Assembly: GCA_964455095.1 (NCBI GenBank)
Contig: CAYVUV010000236.1
Location: 1-12,777, forward strand
Reading direction: 5' to 3'
From: CAYVUV01 sp964455095
GTDB lineage: Bacteria > Desulfobacterota > Binatia > HRBIN30 > CADEER01
DNA length: 12,777 nucleotides
The notes under the pieces: generated by a model
Databases searched by the model: none
What the model saw: only the letters and a program-made list of their open reading frames with translations
Told to the model about the DNA's origin: nothing
In this document: positions 7,065 through 12,777 of the stretch, one piece after another
Layout of the letters: each line of letters starts with the position of its first letter
Position numbering within the stretch: the stretch's first letter is position 1
Translations under genes and position numbers: made by a program

Positions 7065-8849
7065 ATGACGAAGGCAAATGTCTCCGCGGCGCTGCGGCGG
7101 GCGCGCGAGGTGGTGGAGGCGCTGGCCGATCGCACGCCGGCGGCCGCGCGGGCGCTCGATGTGCTCGAGCGCGACCTGCTGCCGCGCACGGCGGGCGGCG
7201 ATGCCTACCTGGTCGCCGGCATCGTCGGACCGAACAATGCCGGCAAGTCGGCGCTGTTCAATGCGCTGGTCGGACGCGAGCTGAGCCCGTCCATGCCGGC
7301 CGGCGGCGCGACGCGGCGCCTGGTCGGCGCGGCGCATCCGGACCTGCTGGCGCGGTTGCGCGCCGAGCCGACGTTGGCGCGCTTTCGGCTGCGGCCCTTC
7401 GACGCGGCGGCGCGCGACGCGGCGCTGCAGTCGGCCGACGATCCCGTCGAGCTGCTGGTCGCCGCCGATGCGGCGGTGCCCGAGCACTTGATGCTGATCG
7501 ATACGCCCGACTTCGACAGCATCCTCGCCGACAATCGCATGGCCAGCGAGTCGCTGCTCGCGGTGGCCGACCTGGTCATCGCCGTGGTGACACGCCACTC
7601 CTACCAGAACCGCGAGGTGGTGAGCTTCCTCGAGCACTGGCTCGAGCACGGACGTCCCTGGATGCTGGTCTACAACGAAGCGATCGATGAACAGGTCGCA
7701 CGCGGCCACGCCGCCAAGCTCGCCGCCGACGTCGGCACGCCGCCTCTGGCCGTGTTCTGGGCGCCGCACAGCTTGGAAGTGCAACAGGGCGCGGCGCCAC
7801 TCGTGCCGCGACAGCTGGTGCTCGACGGCGCCCCGCCGCCCGGCCGTAAGCCGGTAGCCGGCACGCCGCTGCGCGACCTGCTGGTCGACGTCGAGCGCAT
7901 CGCCGAGGTGAAGTCGCGCGCCTTCGACGCCGCGCTGGCGCGCCTGCGCGGCGAGATCGACGCGGTCGCCGCCGCATTGGGCGGCGACGCGGCCCAGGCG
8001 CGCGCCCTGCTGGCCGCGGCGGAGCGGCGCGCCGTTCCGGCCGGCATCCACATCGCCTCGGCCGCCATGCCGGCTGGGCCGTTCATCGAAGCGTTCCGCA
8101 CCGTGCTCGATCGGCGCAGCAATCCGATCAGCCGCAGCTGGCGCACGGTGCTGCGCCAGATGCGCCTGCGCCTGGAGAGCCTGCCCGCCCTGCTGCGCGG
8201 CGGCTCTACGGCTGCCAGCACTGATGCCGCGGCGCAGAGCCTGGCGGCCATCGAGCGCAAGGAGTTGGTGACGGCATGGGCCCCATTCTGGGAAGAGCTG
8301 GTGCGCGACCTCGGCGTCGAAGCGCGCCAGCCGGCGCGGCGCAACGTGCGCGCCGCCCTGGCCGCACAGCTCGACGGCGACCTCGCCGACGCGCGCCGCG
8401 TGGCCGCGCGCCAGCAGGCCGTCGATGCGCTGGCGGCGCAGCCGGCGGACATCGACCGCTTTCGCGCCGCCTGCGAGGAGCTGGTCGAACACGCGATCGA
8501 CGAGCGCGGCTTCGACATCGACATCCAGGCGGCGGCCGATCTCGCCTCGATGCTGCCGCTGGCCCTCGCCGCGGCGGTGATCGTCAAGACCGGCGGCCTG
8601 GGCGCCGACATCGCCGCCGCCGGGGGCGGCGCGCTGAGCTCGTTCCTGATCGAGAAGTACACGCACCTGCTCGGCAGCGACATCATGGCCGCGACGCGTC
8701 GGAAATGGACCGAGCTGCGCGGCCGCGAGCTGGCGCGGGTCCTGGTCGACGCGGCGCTCGAAACCTCTGCGCCCGTTCTGCGCGCCTCCGCGGCGCGCGA
8801 CGACGCCCAGGCCGCCGAGCTGCGGGCCCTCGAAGGAGCTCTGCGATGA
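7065..8849 (+). CDS. Dynamin-like GTPase, first of a tandem pair
   Basis: The 594-residue product has an N-terminal GTPase domain and a long, mainly helical C-terminal part. The P-loop GPNNAGKS is at residues 55-62 and ATRR (Thr83) fits switch I. DTPD at 146-149 is the G3 motif. The expected G4 position reads YNEAID (Asn204, Asp208) instead of N-K-x-D, so guanine specificity may be relaxed or read differently. A hydrophobic Ala/Gly/Leu-rich segment at about 496-533 could insert into membrane, followed by a C-terminal helix. This layout fits bacterial dynamin-like or Era/YfjP-like membrane GTPases (family inference). ATG 7065 is the first plausible start but lacks a clear Shine-Dalgarno. The gene ends with AGGAG followed by ATGA at 8846-8849, the arrangement normally seen when a downstream gene is translationally coupled. 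The partner at 9075 is instead 225 bases away. Confidence 0.85.
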   Translation: MTKANVSAALRRAREVVEALADRTPAAARALDVLERDLLPRTAGGDAYLVAGIVGPNNAGKSALFNALVGRELSPSMPAGGATRRLVGAAHPDLLARLRAEPTLARFRLRPFDAAARDAALQSADDPVELLVAADAAVPEHLMLIDTPDFDSILADNRMASESLLAVADLVIAVVTRHSYQNREVVSFLEHWLEHGRPWMLVYNEAIDEQVARGHAAKLAADVGTPPLAVFWAPHSLEVQQGAAPLVPRQLVLDGAPPPGRKPVAGTPLRDLLVDVERIAEVKSRAFDAALARLRGEIDAVAAALGGDAAQARALLAAAERRAVPAGIHIASAAMPAGPFIEAFRTVLDRRSNPISRSWRTVLRQMRLRLESLPALLRGGSTAASTDAAAQSLAAIERKELVTAWAPFWEELVRDLGVEARQPARRNVRAALAAQLDGDLADARRVAARQQAVDALAAQPADIDRFRAACEELVEHAIDERGFDIDIQAAADLASMLPLALAAAVIVKTGGLGADIAAAGGGALSSFLIEKYTHLLGSDIMAATRRKWTELRGRELARVLVDAALETSAPVLRASAARDDAQAAELRALEGALR

Positions 8850-9072
8850 ATGCGGCTTGGCTCGCAAAGGCGAAACGCGTCAATCGGGTGGATCTCGACC
8901 GGTTCAGAAAATCACGAAAGCACGAGAGGGCGAAAACACGAGAAGCGGGAATCCCTGAAATCAAGAACGGGAGGATGAAAACGTGCATTTCCGGTTCGTG
9001 CTTTCGTCGTGTCGTGCTTTCGTGATCGTCTTCTGGCTCCGGGGTAGGGTAACCTGAGTAGTTGCGATGAAT
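8842..9072. repeat. Possible inserted segment bounded by a 10-base direct repeat
   Basis: TGCGATGAAT occurs at 8842-8851, overlapping the stop of the first GTPase gene, and again at 9063-9072, just before the ATG of the second. The intervening 211 bases carry the CACGAAAG inverted repeat. If one copy and the intervening DNA are removed, the second GTPase gene would start five bases after the first one ends. This fits an insertion with a 10-base target duplication, but both copies surround ATGAA start-like sequence, so coincidence is possible. Confidence 0.4.
8912..9035. repeat. CACGAAAG inverted repeat
   Basis: The left arm (8912-8949) begins TCACGAAAGCACGA, and the right arm (8991-9027) ends with its reverse complement TCGTGCTTTCGTGA. 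The arms match at roughly four of five positions over about 40 bases, and a weaker match continues to about 9035. The loop of about 40 bases includes GGGAATCCC. The small frame running through it from the ATGA at 8846 is not a convincing gene. Units resemble the nine-base repeats at 5333-5359. Transcribed between the two GTPase genes, it would form a long hairpin. Confidence 0.8.
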
Positions 9073-9074
9073 CG

Positions 9075-10853
9075 ATGAACGCCACTGTCCCCCACCGCGA
9101 CGAGCCGGCCGGCACCGAAGCGCTGCGCGCGCGCCTCGCCGCCCTGCGCGATCGGCTGCGCGCCGATGTCGGGCGGGTCGCCGCCTTGCGCGCCGTCGCC
9201 GAGCGCCGCGCCGAGCTCGACCGATTGCTCACCGATCTCGATCGCCAGCTCGAGCGCGTGCAGCGCGCGGCCGTGATCACGCTGGTCGGCGCCACCGGCG
9301 CGGGCAAGTCGACGTTGCTCAACGCGCTGGTGGGGAAGCCGATCGCGATCGAGGGCATGGACCGCCCGACGACGCGGCGGCCGGTCATCTACGCGCCGCG
9401 CGACGCCGATTTGAGCGCGCTCATCGATCCGGCGGTGGAGCGCCCCGAGGGACACGAGAGCGAGGGCGGCCCGGTGGTCGTGCGCTACGACACCGATGGC
9501 GGCCCGTGGACGGCGCAGATCCTCGTCGATGCGCCGGACATGAACAGCATCGACGAGCAGCACCGCGCCACCGTGACGGCGCTGGCCGAGCGCAGCGATG
9601 TGCTGGTCGTGGTGGTGCACCACCAGTCGATCGTCGAGGCCGCCTCGGTGTCGTTCGTCGACGCCTTTGCCGGGCGGCGGCGGCTGATCTTCGTGCTGAA
9701 CCGCGCCGACGAGCTGACGCCCGAGGCGCGCGCGGCGCTGCTGGCGCAGGTGCGCGAGATGGCCGCGACGCGCTGGCAGGCGCCGGAGGCGCCGGTGGTG
9801 TGTCTGAGCGCGCGGCGCGCACAGACGGAGCCGAACGCTGAAGGGTGGGCGGCCCTGTGTCAGGCGCTGCGCGCGCTGGTGCGCGAGAGCGCGATCGCCG
9901 GCGTGCGGCGGCTCAACGCGCTCGGCGCCGCGGCGCGCATCGAGGCGCTGTTCGACGCGGTGCACCGCGCCACCGCGGCAGATCTCGCGGCACTGCCCGA
10001 TGCCGTCGCGGGCGGCCTGCAGCAGCTCGGCCGGCGCAGCAGCAGCGAGGTGACGACGCGGCTCGGGCTGCGCCGCGCCGATCTCGCGGCGGCGCTGTGC
10101 GACGAGACGGCCAAGCGGTGGGACGGACCCGGCGGCTGGGCGTTGCGCGCCGGTACGGTCGGGTCGCTGGGGGTCGCCGCGGCGCTGCTGATGCGGCGCA
10201 GCCCGCTGATCGGCGCCGGCACGGCCGCCGGTTCGCTGGCCGCCGAGCGCGTGCAGCGCGCCTGGCGCGAGCGGCGCGTGTCCGACGCCGAAGCGCTGGT
10301 GCCGAGCGGCACCGACTTCACCGCCTGGTACGCCGAGGCGCTGTCGCCCGCGCGCGTCGCCGCGGCGCGGCTCACCGGCGACCCGGATCTGCTCGGCGTG
10401 CCGCCAGTGGGCGCCTTGCACGAGCAAGTCGCGACGGCAGTCGGGGACGCCTGGAGCGGCCTGCTCGACCGCGACCTGCCGGCGGCGGCCGAGCGCAGCT
10501 GGCTGCGCTTCGCGCGCCTGCCGCTGGACCTGCCCGTGTACGGGCTCGCCGGCTGGGTGATCTACCAGGTCGCTACCGGCTTCTTCGCCGGCCGCTATGC
10601 CGGCGTCGACTTCCTCGTCAACGCCGCCCTGCTGCTGCTCGCCTACCTCGCCGCCGTGCGGCTGGTGGTCCGCAGCGGCCTCACCGCGCGCGCCCGCCGC
10701 CTGCTCGCCGACGTCACCGCGCGCGCCGCCGGCGCCCTCGCCGCGCCGGCAGAGTCCGCCGCCACGGCCGTGCGCGAGGCCTGCGTCGAGCACACCGCGA
10801 CACTCGATCGCTTGCGCCACCTCGCCGCCTCCTGGCGCCGCGAACTGGAATAA
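9075..10853 (+). CDS. Dynamin-like GTPase with C-terminal membrane segments, second of a tandem pair
   Basis: The 592-residue product starts with an Arg/Leu/Glu-rich predicted coiled coil (about 14-66). A complete GTPase core follows: P-loop GATGAGKS (72-79), TTRR (99-102) for switch I, DAPD (152-155) as G3, NRAD (209-212) as G4 and SAR (245-247) as G5. A hydrophobic Gly/Ala stretch lies at about 360-385. Two likely transmembrane helices lie at about 486-506 and 513-532, followed by a C-terminal helical region. This is the order expected of membrane-remodelling dynamin-like or YfjP-like GTPases. It shares the D-x-P-D-x-x-S-I form of G3 and the T-R-R switch with its neighbour, so the two are probably paralogues that act together, perhaps as a heteromer. 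ATG 9075 has no good Shine-Dalgarno nearby. The frame closes with TAA, followed at once by a GACC-GAAG-GGTC hairpin. Confidence 0.88.
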   Translation: MNATVPHRDEPAGTEALRARLAALRDRLRADVGRVAALRAVAERRAELDRLLTDLDRQLERVQRAAVITLVGATGAGKSTLLNALVGKPIAIEGMDRPTTRRPVIYAPRDADLSALIDPAVERPEGHESEGGPVVVRYDTDGGPWTAQILVDAPDMNSIDEQHRATVTALAERSDVLVVVVHHQSIVEAASVSFVDAFAGRRRLIFVLNRADELTPEARAALLAQVREMAATRWQAPEAPVVCLSARRAQTEPNAEGWAALCQALRALVRESAIAGVRRLNALGAAARIEALFDAVHRATAADLAALPDAVAGGLQQLGRRSSSEVTTRLGLRRADLAAALCDETAKRWDGPGGWALRAGTVGSLGVAAALLMRRSPLIGAGTAAGSLAAERVQRAWRERRVSDAEALVPSGTDFTAWYAEALSPARVAAARLTGDPDLLGVPPVGALHEQVATAVGDAWSGLLDRDLPAAAERSWLRFARLPLDLPVYGLAGWVIYQVATGFFAGRYAGVDFLVNAALLLLAYLAAVRLVVRSGLTARARRLLADVTARAAGALAAPAESAATAVREACVEHTATLDRLRHLAASWRRELE

Positions 10854-11064
10854 GACCGAAGGGTCTTTGCGGTCCGCGCGACCCCGAAGGGGTCGAATCC
10901 ACTAGCCCAGGGCAACGCCCTGGGATGAGTGGGCCGCTCCAACTCATAGCCCTGAAGGGGCGGAACATGCGGCGAGTTGCGCCCCTTCAGGGCTTGCGTG
11001 AACGTTCGGGTCGTCTGAAACCCAGGGCGTTGCCCTGGGCTGGTGAATGTGACCCTTCGGGGTC
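10854..11064. repeat. Nested palindromic element built on CCCAGGGCAACGCCCTGGG
   Basis: Starting at the stop of the second GTPase gene there is a small hairpin (GACCGAAGGGTC, 10854-10865). Then come GACCCCGAAGGGGTC (10880-10894), CCCAGGGCAACGCCCTGGG (10906-10924) and GCCCTGAAGGGGCG (10949-10962). The same three words then follow in reverse-complement order: CGCCCCTTCAGGGC (10980-10993), CCCAGGGCGTTGCCCTGGG (11021-11039) and GACCCTTCGGGGTC (11051-11064). Most of the words are themselves hairpins, so the element is a palindrome of palindromes about 185 bases across. Even the spacers match in part (GAATCCACTAG against ACATTCACCAG). The first hairpin is followed by TTT and might serve as a weak terminator for the GTPase genes. 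Similar CCCAGGGC repeats occur in other environmental genomes (recall). Confidence 0.9.
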
Positions 11065-11127
11065 CGAGAGCACGATGGGCCTTGCACAGAAACCCCTTTC
11101 ATCACCGAGCATGCCTCTCCCGGCGGG

Positions 11128-11261
11128 GTCGGAATCGGTATCGGCATCGGAATCGATTCCTGTCTCAGGGATTCCGCGGTTCCTCGCGGATCGCATCGGC
11201 ACAGGCTGCAATTCATTTCGTCGCCGTCGATCCCGATCCCGATTCCGACCCCGACTCCGAC
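11128..11261. repeat. Degenerate hexanucleotide inverted repeat
   Basis: The left arm (11128-11160) consists of TCGGAA, TCGGTA, TCGGCA, TCGGAA and TCGATT units. The right arm (11226-11261) is built of the complementary units (TCCCGA, TTCCGA, CCCCGA, CTCCGA) in reverse orientation. About 65 bases lie between them. CCGAGCATG occurs directly at 11105-11113 and 11267-11275, just outside the arms. Together with the preceding nested palindrome this fills most of the 495-base gap between the second GTPase and the amidohydrolase genes. No convincing small gene was seen in that gap. Confidence 0.8.
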
Positions 11262-11336
11262 CAGAGCCGAGCATGATGGGCTTCGCTTGCCCCGGACGCG
11301 CCAAAGTGGCTACGGTGCCGCTTCATCCGATCGCGC

Positions 11337-11344
11337 GGAGGTGA
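11337..11344 (+). promoter_or_regulatory. Strong ribosome binding site deciding a GTG start
   Basis: GGAGGTGA is an exact match to the usual anti-Shine-Dalgarno complement and ends four bases before GTG 11349. It selects this GTG over the GTG at 11341, which runs into a stop within four codons. It is by far the best ribosome binding site in the window. Confidence 0.85.
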
Positions 11345-11348
11345 GCAC

Positions 11349-12777
11349 GTGAAAGCCGATCTGGTCATTCGCGGGGGCACGGTTGTCGACGGCACCGGGG
11401 CGGCGCCGTTCGAGGCTGACGTGGTGGTGCGCGACGGACGCGTCGAGTCCGTCGGCAAGTACGACGGACCCGCCGCCGAGGTCATCGACGCGGCCGGCAA
11501 GATCGTCACCCCCGGTTTCGTCGACATTCACACGCACCTCGACGCGCAGATCACCTGGGATCCACTCGGTTCGCCGTCGAACCTGCACGGCGTCACCTCC
11601 GTCGTCGTCGGCAACTGCGGCGTCGGCTTCGCGCCGTGCAAGCCGCGCGACCGCGACTACCTGATGTTTCTCATGGAAGGGGTGGAAGACATCCCGCAGG
11701 CGGCGCTCAAGGCCGGGCTGCGCTGGGATTGGGAGACTTTCCCCGAGTACTTGCAGGCGCTCGAGCGGCAACCCCTGGGGCTCAACGTCGGCGCGCACAT
11801 CAGCCACGCGCCACTGCGGCTCTACGCCATGGGCGAGCGCGGCGCGACCGACGGGCCGGCGACGACCAGCGAGCTGGCGCTGATGCGGCGCTGCGTGCGC
11901 GAGGCGATGGAGGCGGGCGCGCTGGGTGTCGCCACCGGCCGCACGACGATGCACCGCACGCCGGCCTGGGATCCGGTGCCCGGCACCTTCGCCGACGCGC
12001 GCGAGCTCGACGCGTTGGCCGGCGGCCTCAGCGACGCCGGCCGCGGCGTCTTCGAGCTGGTGCCGTACGGCGGCGCCGGCGAAGACGCGGCCGGCATCGC
12101 GCGCGAGTACGATTGGATGGTGCCGCTGGCGCAGCGCAGCCGGCGGCCGTTCAGCATCGCGCTGATCCAGAACCTCGGCTACCCCGACGGCTGGCGCGAG
12201 GCGCTGACGCGCACCGAGCAGGCCGTCGCCGCCGGCGCCGCGATCGCGCCGCAGGTCGCCGTGCGCAGCGTCGGCATCCTGCTCGGCTTCGGCTGCGCGA
12301 TTTCGCCGCTGGCGTTGTTTCCCGCCGCCGGCGAGCTGCTCGACCAACCGCTCGACACGCAGCGCGCGATGATCCGCGATCCGGCCGTGCAGGCGCGGCT
12401 GCGCGCCAGCATTGCCGAGACCACCGGTCACATCCTCGGCGGCATGGCGAAGCTCAAGGACGTCTTCCCGCTCGAGGCCGGTGTGCGCGCCTACGTGAAC
12501 AGCCCGGACAAGAACATCGTCGCCATCGGCGAGCGCCTCGGCAAGCACCCGCTCGAAGTGGTCCTCGATCTCGTCATCGAGCACGAGCTGCGCAACTTCT
12601 TCATCCTGCCGCTCTTCAACGCCGATCTCGAGGCCGCCGGCGCGATGCTGTCGCATCGGTTGACCACCATCGGCCTCGGCGACTCGGGCGCGCACACCAG
12701 CCAGACGTCGGACTCCGGCTATGCCACGTTCACGCTGGCGTACTGGGCGCGCGAGCGGCGCCTGCTGTCGCTCGAGC
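11349..12777 (+). CDS. Amidohydrolase of the N-acyl-D-amino-acid deacylase-like group (3' truncated)
   Basis: At least 476 residues are encoded before the right edge. The start is GTG with a strong ribosome binding site. The N-terminus (DLVIRGGTVVDGTG) is the usual amidohydrolase beta-sandwich opening. D-I-H-T-H-L-D carries His61 and His63, the metal HxH pair. GNCGVGFAPC places Cys90 where D-aminoacylases have a metal-binding cysteine. HISHAPLR (His150, His153) follows, and GDSGAH holds Asp445 and His449, the expected late catalytic aspartate region. The usual I-S-H-H-K block is not seen: the corresponding place appears to read SIALIQNL. The downstream GYATFTLAYWARE resembles a subgroup of about 570-590 residues annotated as amidohydrolase or D-aminoacylase-like (recall). 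If so, about 100 residues are missing beyond the window. No signal peptide is visible, so it is probably cytoplasmic. Substrate is unknown, and hydrolysis of N-acyl or amide bonds is a family inference. Confidence 0.9.
   Translation, partial: MKADLVIRGGTVVDGTGAAPFEADVVVRDGRVESVGKYDGPAAEVIDAAGKIVTPGFVDIHTHLDAQITWDPLGSPSNLHGVTSVVVGNCGVGFAPCKPRDRDYLMFLMEGVEDIPQAALKAGLRWDWETFPEYLQALERQPLGLNVGAHISHAPLRLYAMGERGATDGPATTSELALMRRCVREAMEAGALGVATGRTTMHRTPAWDPVPGTFADARELDALAGGLSDAGRGVFELVPYGGAGEDAAGIAREYDWMVPLAQRSRRPFSIALIQNLGYPDGWREALTRTEQAVAAGAAIAPQVAVRSVGILLGFGCAISPLALFPAAGELLDQPLDTQRAMIRDPAVQARLRASIAETTGHILGGMAKLKDVFPLEAGVRAYVNSPDKNIVAIGERLGKHPLEVVLDLVIEHELRNFFILPLFNADLEAAGAMLSHRLTTIGLGDSGAHTSQTSDSGYATFTLAYWARERRLLSLE

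Noticed and set aside
6660..8867. Minus-strand open frame of 735 codons opposite the first GTPase
   Set aside because: It is low-complexity and Arg/Gln/His-rich without motifs, and the plus strand has an intact P-loop GTPase.
8846..9025. Small open frame starting at the ATGA overlap after the first GTPase
   Set aside because: Although it has AGGAG in front, its translation is mostly the CACGAAAG inverted repeat and looks like read-through of inserted DNA.
8961..10820. Minus-strand open frame of 619 codons opposite the second GTPase
   Set aside because: The reasoning is the same. The GTPase motifs G1 to G5 are all on the plus strand.
11128..11261. Hexamer repeats as a CRISPR array or minisatellite
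   Set aside because: There are no conserved repeat-spacer units, and the two arms are in opposite orientation with a unique centre.

Overview
The window is about 12.8 kb of very GC-rich bacterial DNA. It holds five complete protein genes, a sixth cut by the right edge and a short gene tail at the left edge. The high GC at third codon positions, the export signals (two Sec-type signal peptides and one lipobox) and the EF-hand/dockerin-like motif (C-x-G-D-C-N-G-D ... D-E-L) in an exported hydrolase suggest an uncultured Gram-negative lineage. Candidatus Binatota/Desulfobacterota-like is my best guess, from memory of similar motifs and repeats, and no marker gene here tests it.

Layout: (i) 2-139, the C-terminal tail of an unidentified protein, perhaps a transposase. 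(ii) 376-2721, an exported thioredoxin-fold protein of the YyaL/SPATA20 (DUF255) family. (iii) 2964-5300, a secreted glycoside hydrolase family 31 enzyme with an N-terminal calcium-binding (dockerin-like) segment. (iv) 5372-6667 on the minus strand, a lipoprotein with one c-type heme motif, convergent with (iii). (v) 7065-8849 and 9075-10853, two consecutive P-loop GTPases of almost equal length (594 and 592 aa) with membrane-active-looking C-terminal halves, probably a bacterial dynamin-like pair. (vi) 11349 to the right edge, an amidohydrolase related to N-acyl-D-amino-acid deacylases, with a strong ribosome binding site.

The first half reads as envelope and secreted functions: three consecutive exported products (thiol/redox-like, carbohydrate-active and heme lipoprotein). 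The GTPase pair reads as a two-gene membrane-remodelling module. I see no pathway joining all the genes, and the window looks like ordinary chromosome rather than a mobile island.

The strongest unexplained structure is non-coding. Each of the six intergenic gaps carries at least one repeat of an inverted, hairpin-rich or short-period tandem type. At least four designs are visible: G/C-rich double-hairpin elements (177-290, 2731-2887, 6893-6997), CACGAAGnn nine-base repeats (5333-5359, 8912-9035, perhaps 6851-6875), a nested palindrome built on CCCAGGGCAACGCCCTGGG (10854-11064), and a degenerate six-base TCGGNA inverted repeat (11128-11261). Two of them are flanked by 9-10 base direct repeats that could be insertion footprints. 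One of these apparently separates the two GTPase genes, which would otherwise lie only a few bases apart.
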